From assembly GCF_010183535.1 (NCBI RefSeq), contig NC_071329.1, positions 11,594,001-11,658,000 on the forward strand: a DNA stretch of 64,000 bases. Reading direction: 5' to 3'. Source of the stretch: Caenorhabditis remanei. Taxonomy: Eukaryota; Nematoda; Chromadorea; Rhabditida; Rhabditidae. Under the pieces are notes generated by a model. The model was not told where the DNA came from, did not search any database, and saw only the letters and a list, made by a program, of their open reading frames with translations. The position numbers and the translations under genes are program-made. Positions 36,853-48,600 of this stretch are shown piece after piece; the stretch's first letter is position 1, and each line of letters starts with the position of its first letter.

Positions 36853-37490
36853 AGTCGTTTTCATCTAGTTTTTTAACGTTCGGGTCCGATTTTTATCTGG
36901 TTTTATTCTATTCAAAAATAAATAAAATTGATAGAACAATTTTTTAAAATACAAGAAATACAAACAGTGGAATTTTCTAAAATCAAAAATTGCGCCATAT
37001 CCGCTGAAAAACAAGACATATCTTGAAAAAGATATGATAAATTGTGTCGAAGCTGTAGCTGGTATGGAACATTCTCTGATGAAATTGAAATATTTTTTCA
37101 GAAGGTTTCAAAAAATTCTTGCAAAGAGATTTTATTTTCATTTAAGTTCGAATAAAACTAATGTGATTCTAGGTAAATTGAAGGATCGGGCATGAGAATA
37201 CATCCAAGCCCTGCTTCTACAGCGAATTTCCATCAACCTCCAAACGACGAAGAAGTTTCTAAAGGCGTTGTCATGAGGAATATCATGCTTGATATCAGAA
37301 GTAATTGATTAGGACCGTAAACTGAAGACACGGCATTACGGACATCAAATTGATAAACACATTTCAACCTCCCGAAAAGCTATAAACGGTTGGCGACCGG
37401 TGACGGCATTTTACGATTCTTTTTTTCAATTCTGTTTCAGACTAAACATTTTTCGAAACTCAGAAGTGACTTCCTTCATGAAAAATTGTG
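36853..37490. other. Intergenic region
   Basis: Contains the gldc-1 polyadenylation signals and the promoter of the next gene. A perfect 8-bp stem with a GAAA loop lies at 37017-37036. No gene seen. Confidence 0.5.
37017..37036. repeat. Small perfect hairpin
   Basis: CATATCTT-GAAA-AAGATATG, an 8-bp stem with a GNRA-type loop about 165 bases beyond the gldc-1 stop and 95-115 bases past its poly(A) signals. Role unknown. Confidence 0.5.
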
Positions 37491-38378
37491 ATGTCATTAC
37501 CATCGTTCATTATTATTCTCATATTCGTTATTCCTGAATTGAAATCTCTCGATGTCGATTTAGGAGGACTCGTGAAACAAACAGTTGCTGGAAATGAAAG
37601 AGCTCTTCATAACTGTAGTGTTGATCAAGATCAAGTTCTTCAACAATGTTACATCAATATGTTTATTTCATATGGATTGAACGTGACTAGTCTACCTTCA
37701 GCAGAAGATGATCCATTCAAAAGTATCCGATATGATGCTACTGGAATGTGTAGGTGAGTGAGACAATTACAGTATCCGAGTTATGAAATACTGCTCAACA
37801 AGACCTATTACAGTAGTTATTCCGCTCTTCGTCATTGTCACAGTGACGTCATCGACAGTTGTCTCAATTATAACACATTCAATGCGATATTTGGTTCTGA
37901 ATCTAATGCAGCATATTACATTTCTCAAACTGCATTCCTTCAGTTTTATTGTGATTATGGAGCTGATTGTGAGTCCATTGATTGAAACCGTTTAGATACC
38001 AATAGTCTCTGAAATATTTTCAGTTGTCGCTTACTATGAATGTATGCAAGCAGTCAGTTTGAATGATTTGACTGACACAATCTACACAGAATGTTCTGTT
38101 TTAGAAGTCGGATCTTGCGAGTTCGTTGTTTCAGTTGAGACATCTGTTTATTCCAGAATATTTTCAGCTCAGTTTCTAGTGCAACACAATGCGAACGGGC
38201 AGTTGTTCGGAAGTCATGTGGAAAGAGTGGTGTCAAATCATACTGTCAATATCAGAAGATTCTAACTCAAATGACAGGATGGAACTTTTGTGAATACATG
38301 CCCTGTGTTAATTCATCGAAATCTACAAACGTATTTTTATTGATCTTGTTCTGTTTTACCAGGAAGTTGTTCTTTTGA
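37491..38378 (+). CDS. Secreted cysteine-rich protein, DUF19-like, possibly GPI-anchored
   Basis: Exons 37491-37753, 37814-37968, 38024-38120 and 38168-38378 give 241 residues. A signal peptide (MSLPSFIIILIFVIPELKS) is followed by about 16 spaced cysteines (for example ALRHCHSDVIDSC, FLQFYCDYG, AYYECMQ, TQCERAVVRKSC, NFCEYMPC) and N-glycosylation sites such as NCS and NVT. The end is a Ser/Asn patch and a hydrophobic tail NVFLLILFCFTRKLFF, which resembles a GPI signal. The cysteine pattern recalls the nematode DUF19 (T20D4.11-like) extracellular family. I could not align it. The third intron uses a weak GTTCGT donor (47 nt) but is needed for the frame. An out-of-frame ATG at 37478 precedes the start. 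It is tail-to-tail with tpp-2. Confidence 0.7.
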
Positions 38379-38498
38379 TCTCGAAGATTTTTTTAAAAAA
38401 ATAATTCAACTTTATTTGTTACATGTGAAATATTTCGAAAACATCTTTGGAAATATAGTACAGGGAAAAACCCGCGATTATTCACTGGGAAAAACTAA

Positions 38499-41400
38499 TT
38501 AGAAAAGTCTGAAAGACGAACGATTTTTGATGAGAGCCAAATTTTTGAAGTATGTGGAAAGATGATTCCACTCCTGGTTCTCGCAAACTTCCGCCAACGT
38601 CGAATCCACAGCTTGAGAATCGGTTGCTGATGCCTTGAGCTCATCTCCTGCTTTGTTGAGCATCTTGGCACATCTTCCGAATTGACCGAGAGCTGCAGCA
38701 TGTTTCGCAGAAATCAATGCAGTTTTCGAGTCATCAGCAGATAGCCAAACAAGAAGCTTGACGTAGAATTGATTTCCAGTCCAATGAGCATCCAACTTCT
38801 TCAATTCTTCCGAAACGACAGCATCAATTTGTTCAGCTTTGGTTTTCAGAGCGTCAAAGTTATCCGACTTCTTATTGATAACTTCTCCTTGCTTTCCACC
38901 GAAAATCAAAGGCGTCCCTCCTCCGTATTGAATACTTGCTGGAATATTCTTAGCACTTTTCCGCATTTCCAAGTCTTGCTCCAATGACGCAAGAGCTTGC
39001 AATGCGAGGATCGTGGCACTCTTACGATCATTGAAACTCGAGACCACTTTCGCAGCATCTTTCCGTTGCTCCTCGTTTCCTCCTGTCACTGCCAGCCACT
39101 TTTCCACAGTTAGAATATCATCATCATGTTCTTGTTTGACAGAAAGGAACTGGAGAACTTCATTAGGCTTTGTAATTTCAAGAATTTTAGCACACAGCTC
39201 GACAACTTTCTGTATATTCTCGGTGGTCTGATCCGAAAGCTTCGTTTGCATGAGTTGCTTGACACGATTTTGAAGAAGTGGGAGATGATCCGGGTACTTT
39301 TGAAGGCAGGTATCGAAAAACTCCTTGGCCGCTTTCTCATCAGTCAATTTTGGAACCCATGAAACTTCCAAATCACGAATGGCTTCTGTAAAAATTACAA
39401 AAATGTTTGCATCACTTTTCAGTAACCACTCACCAGTCATTTCTTCTTTTTGATTCTTGTCTTTTTTTGTTGTCACCATTGAAAGACCTTTTGCGGCACG
39501 AGTAGAGTATTCACTGAGATAGTAGATCACTTCTGATTTATCAACAGCACTCAAATCGGAATCTTTAAGAGCGGAGAATGTTCCAGTCAGGAAACTACCA
39601 CTGGTTAGAATGATATTTTTAGGAAGTTTGTCATCAGCAACATTCATCGCGTAAATTGTCATTTCTTGGCTTGGAAGTAGAGCTTTTCCCGAAAACTTGC
39701 TCTCTTTTCCCATTAATGCATCACTGGCGGAAGCGGCCAACTCAACAGAAACCTTGCTTCCTAACTTTGAATGTACGCTAAAAAGGATGTTCGTATAAAA
39801 TTGATTGGATTCTGAACTCACAGCAGAGGAATCTCTTTCAATCCTTGCAAAACTTGTTCATCCGGATGTCTGATTTGAGATTGAATAGTGTATTCTCCCT
39901 TCTCGAGTTTTTGTGTCCATCTATCCGGGTACGAAGATGCTGCGCCGACATAGGATTTATTTGCTCCGAAAATTTGGAACAGCACACAGTCAACTGGCGA
40001 TTCGTATAAATACGAAGTGAGTCCAGCGAATTGAAGCTGCACCTCGCTTGATTTTTGAACTGCAATATCGAAATTTTTAAGTTTGAAACATACATCATTA
40101 CTAACTTTTCAATTGATAAGTGAGGAGGAGCCTATTGACCTGAAGTCCAGAAGTAAGGAAGAGGTCACGAGGCCCAAGTGCTTCAACTTTTGCAGATTGT
40201 GGCTTCAATGACACTACTAGCGATTTCAATGCAATGGCTGGAGCGATATCAATTCCTTTTGTTGGGGCAGCTTGAATTCGAATTGGACAACTTGTTGCTC
40301 CATGAATAAGTGCAATTGAACTCGGTTTCTGGACCCCGAAGAAGTCGATTATCATGTCGATATCAACTGGTGTCTTCCCTCGAGACCAGGGACGAACAAC
40401 GCATGCTTCTAACGTTTTTCCACCTTGAACAGTGATTGACTTGCTCCATTCATTGCCAATTGGACCTTGAATCTTCTGAGTTTCAGTATTCCGTGAGCAC
40501 TTGTCATCCTCGATATATACAGTATGCAGAGTGAATCTATCCATTTCATCTTTATTCGAAGATTTCAGGGTGATTTCTGGAATTCACTTATTTTATTGGA
40601 TACGGTAGTTTCTAGAAAACTCACTTGCACTTGTAGCCCAAGATGGAATTTGTACGAACCGTCGTTCAGATACGCCCGATTTTCCAACGATCTTAGAAGT
40701 AAATTGATCAACGGCAACCTTTTCAGGAATGATGACAGTGATTGGAATGCGGAAGATTGGTCCCAGAGATGGATCAGCTGTGTCGATTCCAACGATTTCG
40801 GTATAGCTCGCTCCTTTCGGTGCCTTGGAAGCATCCACGGTCACTACCATTGTTCTTTCCTGTGCAACAACAAACATAGTTTGAGGATGAGACACCCATG
40901 GGGCTGTTGATTGAAGAATAACTTGTTTTTCAAAACTGATAGCAGGCAAGTTATCATCTGTCTGATGATTTTGGAAAATCGGCTCCACTCCAATGGTGAA
41001 TTCTTGTGGTCCGTTCCAGTTTGGCTCTCGAATGTAAATTCCTTTCGACTTTTTGCAATGATCGGAAACTTTAACCTCGAAATGCGTCAATCGAGATGGG
41101 AATACTTTGTTGGCCAACATTTCCGAAAGTTTTTCAAATGCGGTAGCAATCTTGATCATTCCTTGTCCTTGTGAGAAAGAATCTATATTTGGAAGAGGAA
41201 AAGCAGTGTTCTCAAGTGCCATACGGACTGTGTAGGGCGTCCATTTCAGATTTTGTTGTTTCAAACCAGAAAGCATGCATGCGACATTACCAGCCGCATT
41301 TGGGGAACTCATGCTGGTTCCATTCATCATTTGCATGCTTTGGCGACAGTATTGAGGAACACCAGCGAAAGCAGCGGCTGGGGCTACAAGGCTGACTCCC

Positions 41401-43033
41401 AGTTTACCGTCCTGACTAAAAACACAAATTGAGATTTAGGCCTCGTTAAGACTTATTAGAAACTCACCATGGCCCTCTCGAGCTCCAGGGATAGATATTG
41501 CTGTCGACTGGCTTGTAAACTCCATAAAGTGTATCAGCAGATTCGGCGGTCAGGTAAGCCCCGATTCCGATAACACCAGTTGTCGTTCCTCCTGGGGCAC
41601 CAACTGTGGACAAAGCAGGTCCTTGATTTCCAGCAGAACACACATAAATCACATCTTTCCGATCGATCAATCTCCGAGCTTCTTCAATGACCCGTCTGAA
41701 AAATAACGATTATAAAGTCTTACTATCCACATTACTAACCCGACATCAGGCAAATGAGTTCCTTCACCGAATGACATATTGATAACATCAACTTTAAGCT
41801 CTGCACACAAATTGAATGCTCGTGTCATCGCCTGTCCTGTTTCCATAGCTCCAAGTCGATGATCTCCAATGTTCAATGAGAGAATCTTGGCACCTGGAGC
41901 CAAACCATTCTTCTGTGGGTTATCTGGGTAGTTTGCAGCGGCAATTCCTGCGACATGGCTACCGTGAGCACCAGAGGGGACAGCAATTTCAGTTAGATTT
42001 CCATCGGGGCTGACTCTCACAGTGTAAACAACCGAATCTTTATCAGTAAGATAAGCGTAATCACCAGTTTCTCGGAAAGAACCCAGCACATTGCACATTC
42101 CTAATCGGCCGCGGAACGAAGTATCAATGCAAACATTCCATGATTCTCCATCATGCCATGTCACGACATCAGCGACAGGGCCAATATCAGAAACGGATGA
42201 CATTGATTTCAAGAAATCAACTTTGCAAGCAAGATCTTCTCTGTCCCATTTATCCGAAATCTTGTCACTCGTTCCTCCAACTAGTTTTTCATGTTCGGTT
42301 AGTTGTTTCAACGCTTCTGCTGCTGAGAGGTTATGGGATGGAGTTACCACATCTTCTTTCCGTTCACTGATGACTCGAGTCTTGACTCCTTTGGTGTATA
42401 ACTCAAAAATCGGTTTTATTCCCACATGAAATACTCCCGTTGGGCATTTCCATTTGTCGGGGATGGTTAGCTTCCGTCCTGACAATCCCTCAATGACTTT
42501 ATCTTTGACTGTTCTCGTCGTTGAAGTGTCCACATCACCAGCTCCAGAACAGTCGATAACATCAAACATTTTTCGCTCTCCAGTTGTTGTTACTTGCATT
42601 CCAGGCAAAGAAGGGTCGACTCCAGTGTCGAGGATAGCAATCAGTATGTCTCTTCCGTCGTAAGTTGGGTACTTGGTAAGGAACATATCCTGAAAACATT
42701 ATGGATATTTGTTTATAAAAACTAGTTTTAATACCTGTTCAGTATCTGTTTTGTTAAGAAGCAGAGCATCCAGAGGTTGCTGAGGGACGATTTCTGGAGG
42801 GGAAGACGTCATTTTGAATCTTGATGCAACCTTTGGACGCTGAAATTCGAAATAAGAACTGAAGAATTCCATAATGAAACATTCTAGATAAAAGGTTTGT
42901 TATTTATAGTCATGTTACCCACCACTGCCAACAACAACGGAGTTTTCTGGAAATGCTGAGTGGACAGTGATCGAGTTGAAAAGCGACAAAATGATAAATA
43001 GCTAATACGCTGCCCGTTTCTTATCACTATCAT
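38499..43033 (-). CDS. tpp-2: Tripeptidyl-peptidase II (giant subtilisin-like serine protease)
   Basis: Minus-strand exons 43033-42923, 42839-42735, 42689-41740, 41695-41468, 41415-40625, 40576-40106, 40059-39822, 39777-39434 and 39385-38499 give 1374 residues. The catalytic triad is visible: Asp in AILDTGVDPS (about residue 93), His in SGAHGSHVAG (about 314), Ser in MNGTSMSSPNA (about 499), with the oxyanion Asn in CSAGNQGP. A TPPII-specific C-terminal half follows (VCENQEWNHLSTYFKNLALI near the end). It cuts tripeptides from free N-termini, mainly downstream of the proteasome in the cytosol. The first exon adds 37 Arg/Ser-rich residues. A second in-frame ATG at 42812 (MTSSPPEIVPQQP) could start a cytosolic form. 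The exon-1 donor GTGGGT is weak. Confidence 0.95.
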
Positions 43034-43433
43034 TTATGCGAACAAAATGATTCAAAATATCGTTTAGGCGAGCGGTTATTGATCGGCTATTTATCTACTT
43101 CTTCTCTTATTTTTGGCCCAAAGTTCTCTGCAAGAAATAAAACGTCAGCTGCCGACAAAAAGAAACTTTAACACAAAAGGAGGCATGGTGACAAAGAACG
43201 GCGAGTTTCCTAGGAGGAGAACACGGCCGGCTGGGCTCCGCGGCCGATGCATATTCTAGGCCAATGCAATTTATTTAAATTTTTATTCTTTTTGACTATC
43301 GAATATTCTTTTAAACCGTGAATATTACAGTTTAAAGTTTTTTTTTATCAGATTGAATAATTCGAATAATCAAATATATGTTTTAGAGAGCAATATTATA
43401 GATTTCGATGTTAAAACACAACATTTTTCAGAA
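43034..43433. promoter_or_regulatory. Divergent promoter region of tpp-2 and rbbp-5
   Basis: The 400 bases between the two head-to-head starts include a GC-rich patch at 43223-43250 (ACGGCCGGCTGGGCTCCGCGGCCG region) with inverted CGGCC/GGCCG arms, unusual in this AT-rich DNA. A polypyrimidine-TTTCAG acceptor directly precedes the rbbp-5 ATG. Confidence 0.5.
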
Positions 43434-45096
43434 ATGGCCGAAATTCTCGACAGAAATTACGGCGCTCAATTTCCCGAAGAACTCGAAGGACAGCTCGATC
43501 TACAGGTACTGATAATAAACCTTTTTTTAAACATTTCTGGCACGAATAACACGTTGTTCTCTTTTCGGCAACTTTGAATGTCTTCTAATAAACTCAAAAA
43601 AGAATGAGTTTGTTTATTATGAGTCCAAAATGAAATTCATAAACAATTAAATTTTTTAGAATGCATCTGCAAATTGTTGCAAATTCAATCGATGGGGAAG
43701 CGTTGTTGCTGTAGGCTGTACAGATGGAAGAGTTTTTGTCGTCGACTTCATCACGAAAAACATAGCTAGAGTATGTTTAATTATTAATTTGCTGTCAACT
43801 CTGATTTTAATAATTTTTAGACATTCTCCGCTCATGCTCTTCCGGTGAGTTCCTTGTCATGGTCACGAGACGGTCGGAAATTGCTCACCAGCTCCGCCGA
43901 CAATTCTATAGCTGTTTTCGATGTGCTTGCTGGAACTCTACTACACAGAATCCGATTCTCGAACATGGTGACATTTGCAATGTTTCATCCACGAAACGAC
44001 AACAAAGCCATTGTACTTCAAGTGAACTATCAGCCCACACTTGAGCAATTTTCCCCACGGCTCCAAAAGTAGGCTGAAGAGACAACTAATCAAATTCTAA
44101 AAATTCGGTTTCAGGGTATTGACGAATGATACGCCTGGTAACACAGATGAAGTGGTGAGCTGTGTATCTTATGATAGGAAAGGAAAGTACATCATCGCTG
44201 GAACGGGAAAAGGAAAACTGATCATTTACAATTCGGAAACACTGAGATGTGTAGCATGGTGTAAGCAAAACACAGTTCAACAAATTAGACAAATCATCGT
44301 TCCAATGAAAAGTCGATTCATCATAACGAACACACAGGACAGAGTTATTCGAACATATGAACTTGAAGATCTGATTCATCAAAAAGGTCAAGTGGTTGAA
44401 GCAAAGTATAAAGTTCTTGATATGGTTAACAAGGCGGCTTGGAAAAATGTTTGTACGGATAGCGATGGATTGTATGTATGTGGAGCATCGACTAAAGCTC
44501 ATTCTTTGTATATATGGGAGAGTAACACCGGATCACTCATCAAAATCTTGCATGGTAACAAAGGAGAAGCTCTTCTTGATGCCCAATGGCATCCCACTCG
44601 ACCCATCATTTTGTCTATCGCGCAAGGAGCAGTATCGTTATGGACACAAGCACATGTCGAAAACTGGTCTGCATTTGCTCCAGAATTTCAAGAATTGGAA
44701 GAAAATGAAAAGTACGTTGAGAAAGAAGGTGAATTCGATATGGAGGACGAAGATGCAGATGACGATATGAACAACAAGAACCAAGACGGGGACGATGATT
44801 TCATCGATGTAGTTAATGTCAGACCAGAAGAATTTCTAGCCAGCTCGGATGAGGAAGATTGTAATATGATGAAACCGACAAAAAATTTGGAATCCGGGCC
44901 ATTATGGTATATACCTGTTCCACCAGAAATAGAGAATCCAGAAGCTGAAAGGAAACTGCCGAATGGTTTGTTGACACATTTATATTGCTACTTTCGAATG
45001 TGAATAGATATTACAGATATAAGCCAGCTGGATGTTCTTCTGAATCCTGCTTGGGTAGCAGCATCGAAAGGATACGAGGTTCCTCGTCCGCAATAA
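43434..45096 (+). CDS. rbbp-5: RBBP5 WD-repeat subunit of MLL/COMPASS histone H3K4 methyltransferase
   Basis: Exons 43434-43505, 43660-43770, 43821-44068, 44115-44965 and 45017-45096 give 453 residues. The N-terminus MAEILDRNYGAQFPEELEG is characteristic of the family (human form begins with a similar LLQSFGQNYPEE segment). WD-type repeats follow (VAVGCTDGRVFVVDF, SLSWSRDGRKLLTSSADNSI, GKYIIAGTGKGKLIIYNSET, LDAQWHPTRPIILSIAQG). An acidic hinge EDEDADDDMNN leads to the tail with LDVLLNPAWVAASKGYE. The protein scaffolds WDR5, ASH2 and the SET enzyme in the nucleus. The ATG is two bases after a TTTTTCAG acceptor. The TAA stop lies inside an AATAAA motif. Confidence 0.95.
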
Positions 45097-45680
45097 AGAA
45101 TTTCAATAAAGCAATGATCTCGCATACTCTCATTTAATTTATCATTATTTATACTCACTAATTTAGAAAATAAACTTCTACGATTTTGTTGACATCTGCT
45201 GGCATCAAGCATAATTTCTAATTTTCTTTTTCTATTCTGATATGCATCAACATTATTTTGAAGTGTCAGTAAATAGCCACCGATGTCGTACGACGTTGAG
45301 GGCTTGGATGGAAAATTTCCATGGTTACTCACACAATTTGCGGTTTTCTCAAGAAGCCAAAATGAGAGAGTTAGGAAATGCTAGACGCAGACAGATTCCT
45401 ATCTGGATTTGACGCCTTCGTTTTTTTCCTTTTTTCTCCATTGAATGAGAGTGCATAGTAGTCTTTGTTGTTCCTTGTGGGTGGATTCGAGAGATTCAAC
45501 CTCCTGAAATACGAAAAATTGGATACCTCGTGCCAAGCGCCTTCTTCCTTCTCGTGATTACCGTAATCCCGATACGACAGATACAAATTCAGGATATAAA
45601 AGGAATCAGAAGACGAAGACAACTAACACAAGGCATTTTTATTCTTATTTTTCTCTCATTCATAGAATAATTTCAGGAAT
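45097..45680. other. Intergenic region between rbbp-5 and rgs-3
   Basis: AATAAA at 45092-45097 and 45105-45110 ends rbbp-5. Minus-strand frames at 45371-45622 and 45120-45332 look partly coding (TLQNNVDAYQNRKRKLEIML) but I could not join them to a start. The promoter of the long rgs-3 form should lie here. Confidence 0.4.
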
Positions 45681-48600
45681 ATGTGGCGTTCTTATAAGGC
45701 GGAAACTCCTGATTTTTCGGATGAAACCCAGGAAGTTGACATCAATGTTTCGGAATCGGATGAGTCGGATCATGAGAGGTGAGTTGTTTTTAGAGATATA
45801 TAATTGATGCTCATCAAAAAAGTAAGAAGTTTCTGAACTGATCAAACTGGAAATTGTTACTTTAAAATATCAGGGCCTCAGTGCTTCTTCAGTGTTAGTT
45901 CACAATCAATGATTACGGGAAACTATTGGGATCCTTCGAAAACATTGATAGTTTAATTGGGTACGAATAATTTTAGACCGTTATGAAACATCTAGTTTCG
46001 GGTTAAATATATCTCTTTACTTACGAGTTAATTCCTTTCTGAACAGTTTTTTATCCGAGACTCTTTAACGACAAATCTGTTCGCATATAACAATTTGTCG
46101 TTACTAACTATTTCAAAGATTTCAGTTCTTTAGTGCATTCCTTGCATCATTTAAAACGAGTTCCTGTTTTCGTTTCTATTATTTTCTGACATTCTGAGAA
46201 ATGGTACTTGTAAGAATTAAAAAAATGAATATTCATAAGTGTCTCTGATGAATTATCATCCAAAACTTCAATCGTCTACTAAAAAAACCGATGACTCATT
46301 AAAAAAACTAATTTCTGTTTCTCTTGGGTCCAACCGTATTGTTTTTTGCCCGCATTTTAGACAGCAGCTAATAAAATGGAAGGCTCATACGGATTTCCTC
46401 CTGAAGTATTAAAATGCTCTTATAGATTTTCAACAAAAAACTATGAAAACTTAAAAGATGATATCTGACACAAAAAAGCAATACATAATCAGATTTGATA
46501 AAATTAAGCCATCCTTTTGAAACTGTTTTTATCTATGAAGTTTTGATATGAACATACACTCTTGAATCTTCTGGATAATTCTAGGCTTCTCGATATCCCT
46601 TTTCTAGCTTACGGATACTGTAGGTACAGTACTCCATACCAGAAGAACTGATTATTCATGAAAATATATGCTCGCATAACATTTGTTTACTCCATAACCT
46701 GCCGATGAAATCATCCCCAACTCTCGAAACTTCATCTTCCGTCTTCTGTCTCTCTTCGTCTCCTTCTTCCTAATTAGTTCCTCATTTGTTTTGTTATCAA
46801 CCAGCTTCTGGAATCATGTGTTTCCTTCTATCCGGCCACGAGAGCATCCCATTGGGATTCCGGTCCCTAATCACCAATTGTGCGTCAATAGAATATCTGT
46901 TATTGATAATTCGAGAGAACCAACTTGACGACTATTTTCGTCACACTCGATTCCTATTTTTAGCCGGTTTTCACGAGATGTCCCATTTCTCATTATACAT
47001 TGTTATCATCTTTCCTCTATTTCATACACATATTTATGACGCAAGTTTTTCAGTATTTTACTGAAATTGGTGTTTGTGTGTGGGCTTAGCTGATCGTTCG
47101 GAAGATGACATTTGAAGAAATGGGTTACTGTAGCGAGAGAAAAACACTGGCGTTATCTGAAAGCCCACCGGAAGCCTTGGTTTTTTAAGAGTGAATAACC
47201 TTCTTCCTTATTCCGTTTCCTCTCTTCCATCGTTAGTCTGTCATCACTTTTCCAATCTACCGTACCCCAGTATCGGATTGTATTCAGCTACAAATATGCC
47301 CGGTGCGAATATTCGTTTCGGTAAGAAAAGTACATTTTCTGTATCTGTGGCATATTCCGACTGAAACGGATTATGTCTGGATACATGGAACCCGATCAAA
47401 TCTGCAATACAATTCGTCTTAAAGTGCAAGTACAAACGTTCTGATGAAACAGAACAAGAATTTTTGACTTTGAGATTGTTCACATTCAATTTTAACGTCA
47501 CAACGGGTAGCAATCTGCTGATACTTTTTGGGAAAAACCCCGGGAGACATTTTCAGAATATTTCTAAACCTAATCCTTGAAAGAGTTTTGGAATGCAAGG
47601 AAACAAAAGAGTACATTCATTCGTTTCTAATCCAAATGAGTCTGAAAATGAAATTAATCTTGAATCGAAATGATCTGAGTTGTGACGTTGTATTCATAGA
47701 CCACTGGACTACCTACTTCTCAGCCACCTTTTAAGTAAATAGGCGGATTAAAAAAGTGACCGGATATGATGCCATTTACGGAGATTTTGGCCTGAAGAAG
47801 ACGACGTCGTGCGTTTTGATGCGGAAATAGGTGAATATATGGGTAATGAGCGTGCTGATGAAGCCATTTCGTTGACGTGTATTCTGACGTGATTCTACAA
47901 GTTTTTGACAGTTGAATATTTTGAATTTTGATCGAACACCCGCTTGTTATTTCAATGAGTCAAAACATGAACACCTTTTTTATTCTAATTGATCGGAGCA
48001 CCTCGAAAAAAGTTGTCTAGACTTTTACAAGTGCAATCAAACTTTCCTTTTTTGCTGTTTGCTTGAACTTTTAGATTTAGATTTTACCGAATTCTGGCTC
48101 TAAATATCCGTTTCAAAATAGAAATTCAAAGTTTCGTAAAGTTTAGAAGAATGAAAGTAATAATTAGCGCAGAATCTTCGAGCATTGACGTCAGTAGCGC
48201 AAAAATTTTTCGTTTTTCGTTGCAAATTTTCTCCCAAAAGTCACAGTCACACTACAGAAAATGCTCCGCCCATTTTTCGCTTCACTCCGCCTCTAAACAC
48301 TTCCCAACTTTGTTCACATGTATTCTCACACTGTGCTCTCAGAGCTTCTTCTTTTCATCTCTATCTCAACCACACAACTCTTTTTTTCCTCATTTCTGCT
48401 TATCGCCTGCTCGCATTCTCTTCTTTTCTAACTCCTCTTCACCTCCCCATTATCATCAAGAGCCTAATCACGAATCGGAAAACGACAAACCACGCCTTCA
48501 TTTCATACGAAACACAAAACTGAAAGTAAAAAATAGAAGAGTATAAGAAATTTTCGTTCATTACTTGACCGTTTTCTCCCTCATCCACTCTCTTTTTTAT

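Noticed and set aside
44086..44502. Minus-strand 138-codon frame inside rbbp-5
   Set aside because: Antisense shadow of a well-supported WD-repeat exon.
45120..45622. Minus-strand frames between rbbp-5 and rgs-3 that look partly coding
   Set aside because: The two pieces are in frames that I could not join with introns of normal length, and no start codon in frame was found.
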